Source: Chloroflexota bacterium
GTDB taxonomy: Bacteria; Chloroflexota; Dehalococcoidia; Lucifugimonadales; JADFKI01
Reading direction: 5' to 3'
Assembly (NCBI GenBank): GCA_009838595.1
Contig: VXRI01000211.1
Location: forward strand, 1-7,521
Length of the DNA: 7,521 bases
The notes under the pieces are model-generated. The model had not been told where the DNA came from and ran no database searches. It saw nothing but the letters and a program-made list of their open reading frames with translations. This document shows, piece by piece, positions 5,903-7,521 of this stretch. Position 1 is the first letter of the stretch, and each line of letters begins with the position of its first letter. The position numbers and the translations under genes are program-made.

Positions 5903-6613
5903 ATGGCAGACGGCGTTATCACACCGGAAATCATCGAGCGGTATAAGAATGTGGCGGGGGCTACGGTTTACAGCGCGGTGCGGGCGTTTGGGTACGAGCC
6001 CTGCTTTATGCGCGATGTGCATGCGTTCACGCCGGGCGGTATGCTTGTCGGGCGCGCGAAGACGCTGAGGTTCGTGCCGCCGCGCAAGGACATTATGGAA
6101 GAGACGCATCGCGGCGCGGACTCGCCGGAGTACGAGGCGATGGGTTCATGTGAGCCGGGCGATGTGCTGGTCATCGACGGCATGGGCAAGAAGTACGCGG
6201 CTATCGGCGGCGATGTGAAATTGCTGCAGTTGAAGATGCGCGGCGCGGCCGGGCTTGTTACGGACGCGTCTATCCGAGACTTGGACATCGTGAAGGACTA
6301 TGGGCTTAAGGTGTTCGCAGGCGGCAGGACGCCTATGGGCGGCGCGGACGAGATAGACCCGTTCGAGGCGAATGTTACCATCGGTTGCGGCGGAGTCGCG
6401 GTGCGCCCAGGCGACTTAATCGTCGCGGACGACGACGGCGTGGTGGTCGTGCCGGAGTGCGCCATCGAGCAGGTCATCGACTGGGTGGAAGAGCACGAGT
6501 GGGCAGAAGAATATGTTAAGGAGCGAATAGAGGCAGAAGATGTCGCGCCGGGCAAGTACTACCCGCCACAGCCGGATGTGCTGAAGCTGTATCCGGGGCG
6601 TAATGCTTCATGA
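5903..6613 (+). CDS. RraA family protein (HMG/CHA aldolase-like)
   Basis: Soluble protein of 236 residues in the RraA/MenG-like family. Members include RraA (a regulator of RNase E in enterobacteria) and metal-dependent aldolases/decarboxylases acting on 4-hydroxy-4-methyl-2-oxoglutarate, 4-carboxy-4-hydroxy-2-oxoadipate or oxaloacetate. GDVLVIDGMGKKYAAIGGDV (86-105) and GAAGLVTDASIRDLD (114-128) are the family core. R125 and D126 correspond to the Arg-Asp pair that in characterised aldolases binds substrate and the divalent metal. GDLIVADDDGVVVVP (170-184) is the conserved C-terminal strand pair. An aldolase or decarboxylase role is more plausible than RNase control, because R125-D126 is present; family-level annotation is safest. 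It is somewhat longer than E. coli RraA owing to a helical tail rich in Glu (192-236). Its TGA overlaps the ATG of the next gene. Confidence 0.9.
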   Translation: MADGVITPEIIERYKNVAGATVYSAVRAFGYEPCFMRDVHAFTPGGMLVGRAKTLRFVPPRKDIMEETHRGADSPEYEAMGSCEPGDVLVIDGMGKKYAAIGGDVKLLQLKMRGAAGLVTDASIRDLDIVKDYGLKVFAGGRTPMGGADEIDPFEANVTIGCGGVAVRPGDLIVADDDGVVVVPECAIEQVIDWVEEHEWAEEYVKERIEAEDVAPGKYYPPQPDVLKLYPGRNAS

Positions 6614-7200
6614 TGAATGTAGTGAGTGAAGCCGTTAGTTTATCTGTACCGCTCATAGAACAACGACTGATAACATCAATTCCTTTCAACGAAGACACTT
6701 TTCGTTATTTCGTCTTTGATAGTCTGATTCGTTCTGGAATAGATATAAAGCGGCTGGTGCTTGAATATCCGAGTTCGGAAGTCTCAGGAGAGAAAATAGA
6801 CACAGTAATCCTGAACTCGGAAGGTGTTATCCCTGAAATAGCAATTGAGTTCAAGTACCATCGCAGCAACCCTAGCGGGAGAAATCTTCCTAGTACTATG
6901 TCCGCTGGCCAGTTACTTGCTGACTACGCGAAACTACGGGAATTCTCCAGCGGCCAGCGTATTGTGGTGTACTTAACAGACGGAGAAATGCTTCGGTATT
7001 TCGGAAACAGCCGAAATGGACTTTCAATGCTTCTCGATCTTAATGGGGAGTCCGAAATCTTTGATGGCACTTTGCCAATTACCAAGACTTTAAGAGAACA
7101 CGCAGGAGACTGGTCTCGAGGAGTTCGCTTATCCCTGATCTCACGGTGGGATTTGGGAAGTGAAAACAATCTATTCGTATGGGAAATTGAGCCAATGTAG
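6610..7200 (+). CDS. Unrecognised protein with PD-(D/E)XK nuclease-like motif
   Basis: A 196-residue soluble protein that I cannot assign to a named family. The pattern from residues 50 to 125 fits the PD-(D/E)XK nuclease fold: an acidic strand around E52, then KIDTVIL with D64, a turn, and IAIEFKYHR with E80-x-K82, followed by a helix (AGQLLADYAKLREF, 99-112) and a hydrophobic strand (RIVVYLTD, 117-124). D64, E80 and K82 would be the metal-binding and catalytic set. The order D...E-x-K, the spacing and the following helix-strand are typical; the N-terminal helix with E28 or D29 could supply a further acidic residue. The start codon overlaps the RraA stop (ATGA at 6610-6613), with a second ATG at 6613, suggesting coupled translation. 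GC is about 45% over 6661-7140, well below its neighbours, suggesting recent acquisition. No methylase, helicase or toxin partner is visible. DNA cleavage is inference only. Confidence 0.75.
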   Translation: MMNVVSEAVSLSVPLIEQRLITSIPFNEDTFRYFVFDSLIRSGIDIKRLVLEYPSSEVSGEKIDTVILNSEGVIPEIAIEFKYHRSNPSGRNLPSTMSAGQLLADYAKLREFSSGQRIVVYLTDGEMLRYFGNSRNGLSMLLDLNGESEIFDGTLPITKTLREHAGDWSRGVRLSLISRWDLGSENNLFVWEIEPM

Positions 7201-7230
7201 TCAGGAATGTTTCAGGAGTAGAATCTCACA

Positions 7231-7269
7231 TAAGCGCCCCTCCACTTTTCAGTAAAGGGGCGTTTATTT
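7231..7269 (+). terminator. Intrinsic terminator
   Basis: CGCCCCT at 7235-7241 pairs perfectly with AGGGGCG at 7256-7262. The stem extends outward through a G-T wobble and three A/T pairs (7231-7234 with 7263-7266), around a 14-nt loop, and runs into TTTATTT at 7263-7269. It lies about 30 bp after the stop of the PD-(D/E)XK-like gene and should end the RraA transcript. Being nearly symmetrical in its outer A/T pairs, it could also act on the opposite strand for the dehydrogenase gene. Confidence 0.8.
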
Positions 7270-7309
7270 CTGTTCCTACCCTATACTCGCGTGTGTCCCG
7301 TTCTGTGGG

Positions 7310-7363
7310 CTGGATTCCCGCCCCGCCTGCGTGAGCGCGGAGTTTATGCGCGAGAATGACGGG
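7310..7363. repeat. Dispersed palindromic repeat, copy B
   Basis: Second 54-bp copy, beginning CTGGATTCC and ending GAATGACGGG like the one at 238-291. It is more GC-rich and closer to the usual form, with arm ATTCCCGC at 7314-7321 facing GCGAGAAT at 7350-7357. It sits in the gap between two genes, where such repeats normally occur. Confidence 0.6.
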
Positions 7364-7374
7364 CTAAATTGGAA

Positions 7375-7434
7375 TTACAGCGTCATCACCGACTTGATAA
7401 CCTCGTCCTCGCGCGCTTCGTACATGTCGTATGC
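7375..7434 (-). CDS. Zinc-type alcohol dehydrogenase, C-terminal fragment
   Basis: The minus-strand frame ending at the TAA at 7377-7375 reads AYDMYEAREDEVIKSVMTL. This matches the end of medium-chain zinc-dependent alcohol/formaldehyde dehydrogenases, whose last residues typically read like AYDMFDxREDGxIKVVL. Only 19 codons are present because the sequence beyond 7434 is adapter. The codons are GC-rich like the other resident genes, and the gene would run leftward toward the terminator at 7231-7269. The family assignment rests on a short but characteristic tail; a related medium-chain reductase is possible. Confidence 0.55.
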   Translation of the reverse strand, partial: AYDMYEAREDEVIKSVMTL

Positions 7435-7521
7435 CTCACTCTTATACACAACTAACGCTCCAGACGAATAGAGATGAGAAGCTATCCCTTGTACCCGTAT
7501 CAAAAAAAAAAAACAGACCGA
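7435..7521. other. Sequencing adapter read-through (Nextera/P5), not genomic
   Basis: From 7435 the sequence follows, without gaps, the order expected when an Illumina read passes the end of a Nextera insert. The mosaic end comes first (7435-7453, including CTCTTATACACA at 7439-7450), then the read-1 transposon adapter (ACGCT...GACGA to 7467). An 8-base index ATAGAGAT follows (7468-7475, one mismatch from the reverse complement of i5 index S502), then the reverse complement of P5 (7476-7504, with CCGTATCA at 7495-7502). A run of 12 A follows (7502-7513). I count about 52 of 70 matching positions against the adapter as I remember it; mismatches are as expected of low-quality read ends. Confidence 0.92.

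Noticed and set aside
7502..7513. Run of 12 A, considered as a homopolymer or poly-A signature.
   Set aside because: It directly follows P5 adapter sequence and is the expected end-of-template artefact.

Overview
The window looks like a contig end from an uncultured, moderately GC-rich bacterium. Gene content and style (AI-2E family permease, CysM-type cysteine synthase, ABC exporter, RraA-family protein, scattered transposase remnants, GGATTCC...GAATGACGGG dispersed repeats) would fit a Chloroflexota/SAR202-like genome. That is inference from general resemblance; no rRNA or tRNA gene is present to anchor it.

Layout. 1-528 holds no convincing gene; it carries a possible 11-bp inverted-repeat pair (149-313), one copy of a dispersed repeat (238-291) and a candidate promoter (298-327). 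529-1701 (+) is an AI-2E/UPF0118 family membrane protein. 1702-2289 is a decayed insertion-sequence region with a DDE transposase remnant on the minus strand, a possible intrinsic terminator (2127-2190) and a good promoter for the next gene. 2290-3225 (+) is a cysteine synthase family enzyme beginning with TTG. It converges, with only 15 bp between the stop codons, on a 687-residue ABC half-exporter (3241-5304, minus) that has an unusual low-complexity insertion inside its nucleotide-binding domain. 5493-5840 (minus) is the C-terminal remnant of an IS5/IS427-type transposase. 5903-6613 (+) is an RraA-family protein. It overlaps by four bases (ATGA) a clearly AT-richer gene, 6610-7200, encoding an unrecognised protein with a PD-(D/E)XK nuclease-like motif pattern. 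A strong terminator follows (7231-7269), then a second dispersed-repeat copy (7310-7363) and the last 19 codons of a zinc-type alcohol dehydrogenase on the minus strand (7375-7434).

The final 87 bases (7435-7521) do not appear to be genomic. They align without gaps to the Illumina Nextera mosaic end, an i5-like index and the P5 adapter, followed by poly-A, as expected from read-through past a short library insert. The dehydrogenase is therefore cut by an assembly artefact and not by a biological event.

The genes do not form an obvious pathway. Only the RraA/PD-(D/E)XK pair looks co-translated. I see no CRISPR array, phage module or multi-gene defence island. The best candidate for something undescribed is the orphan PD-(D/E)XK protein; the most certain unusual finding is the adapter tail.
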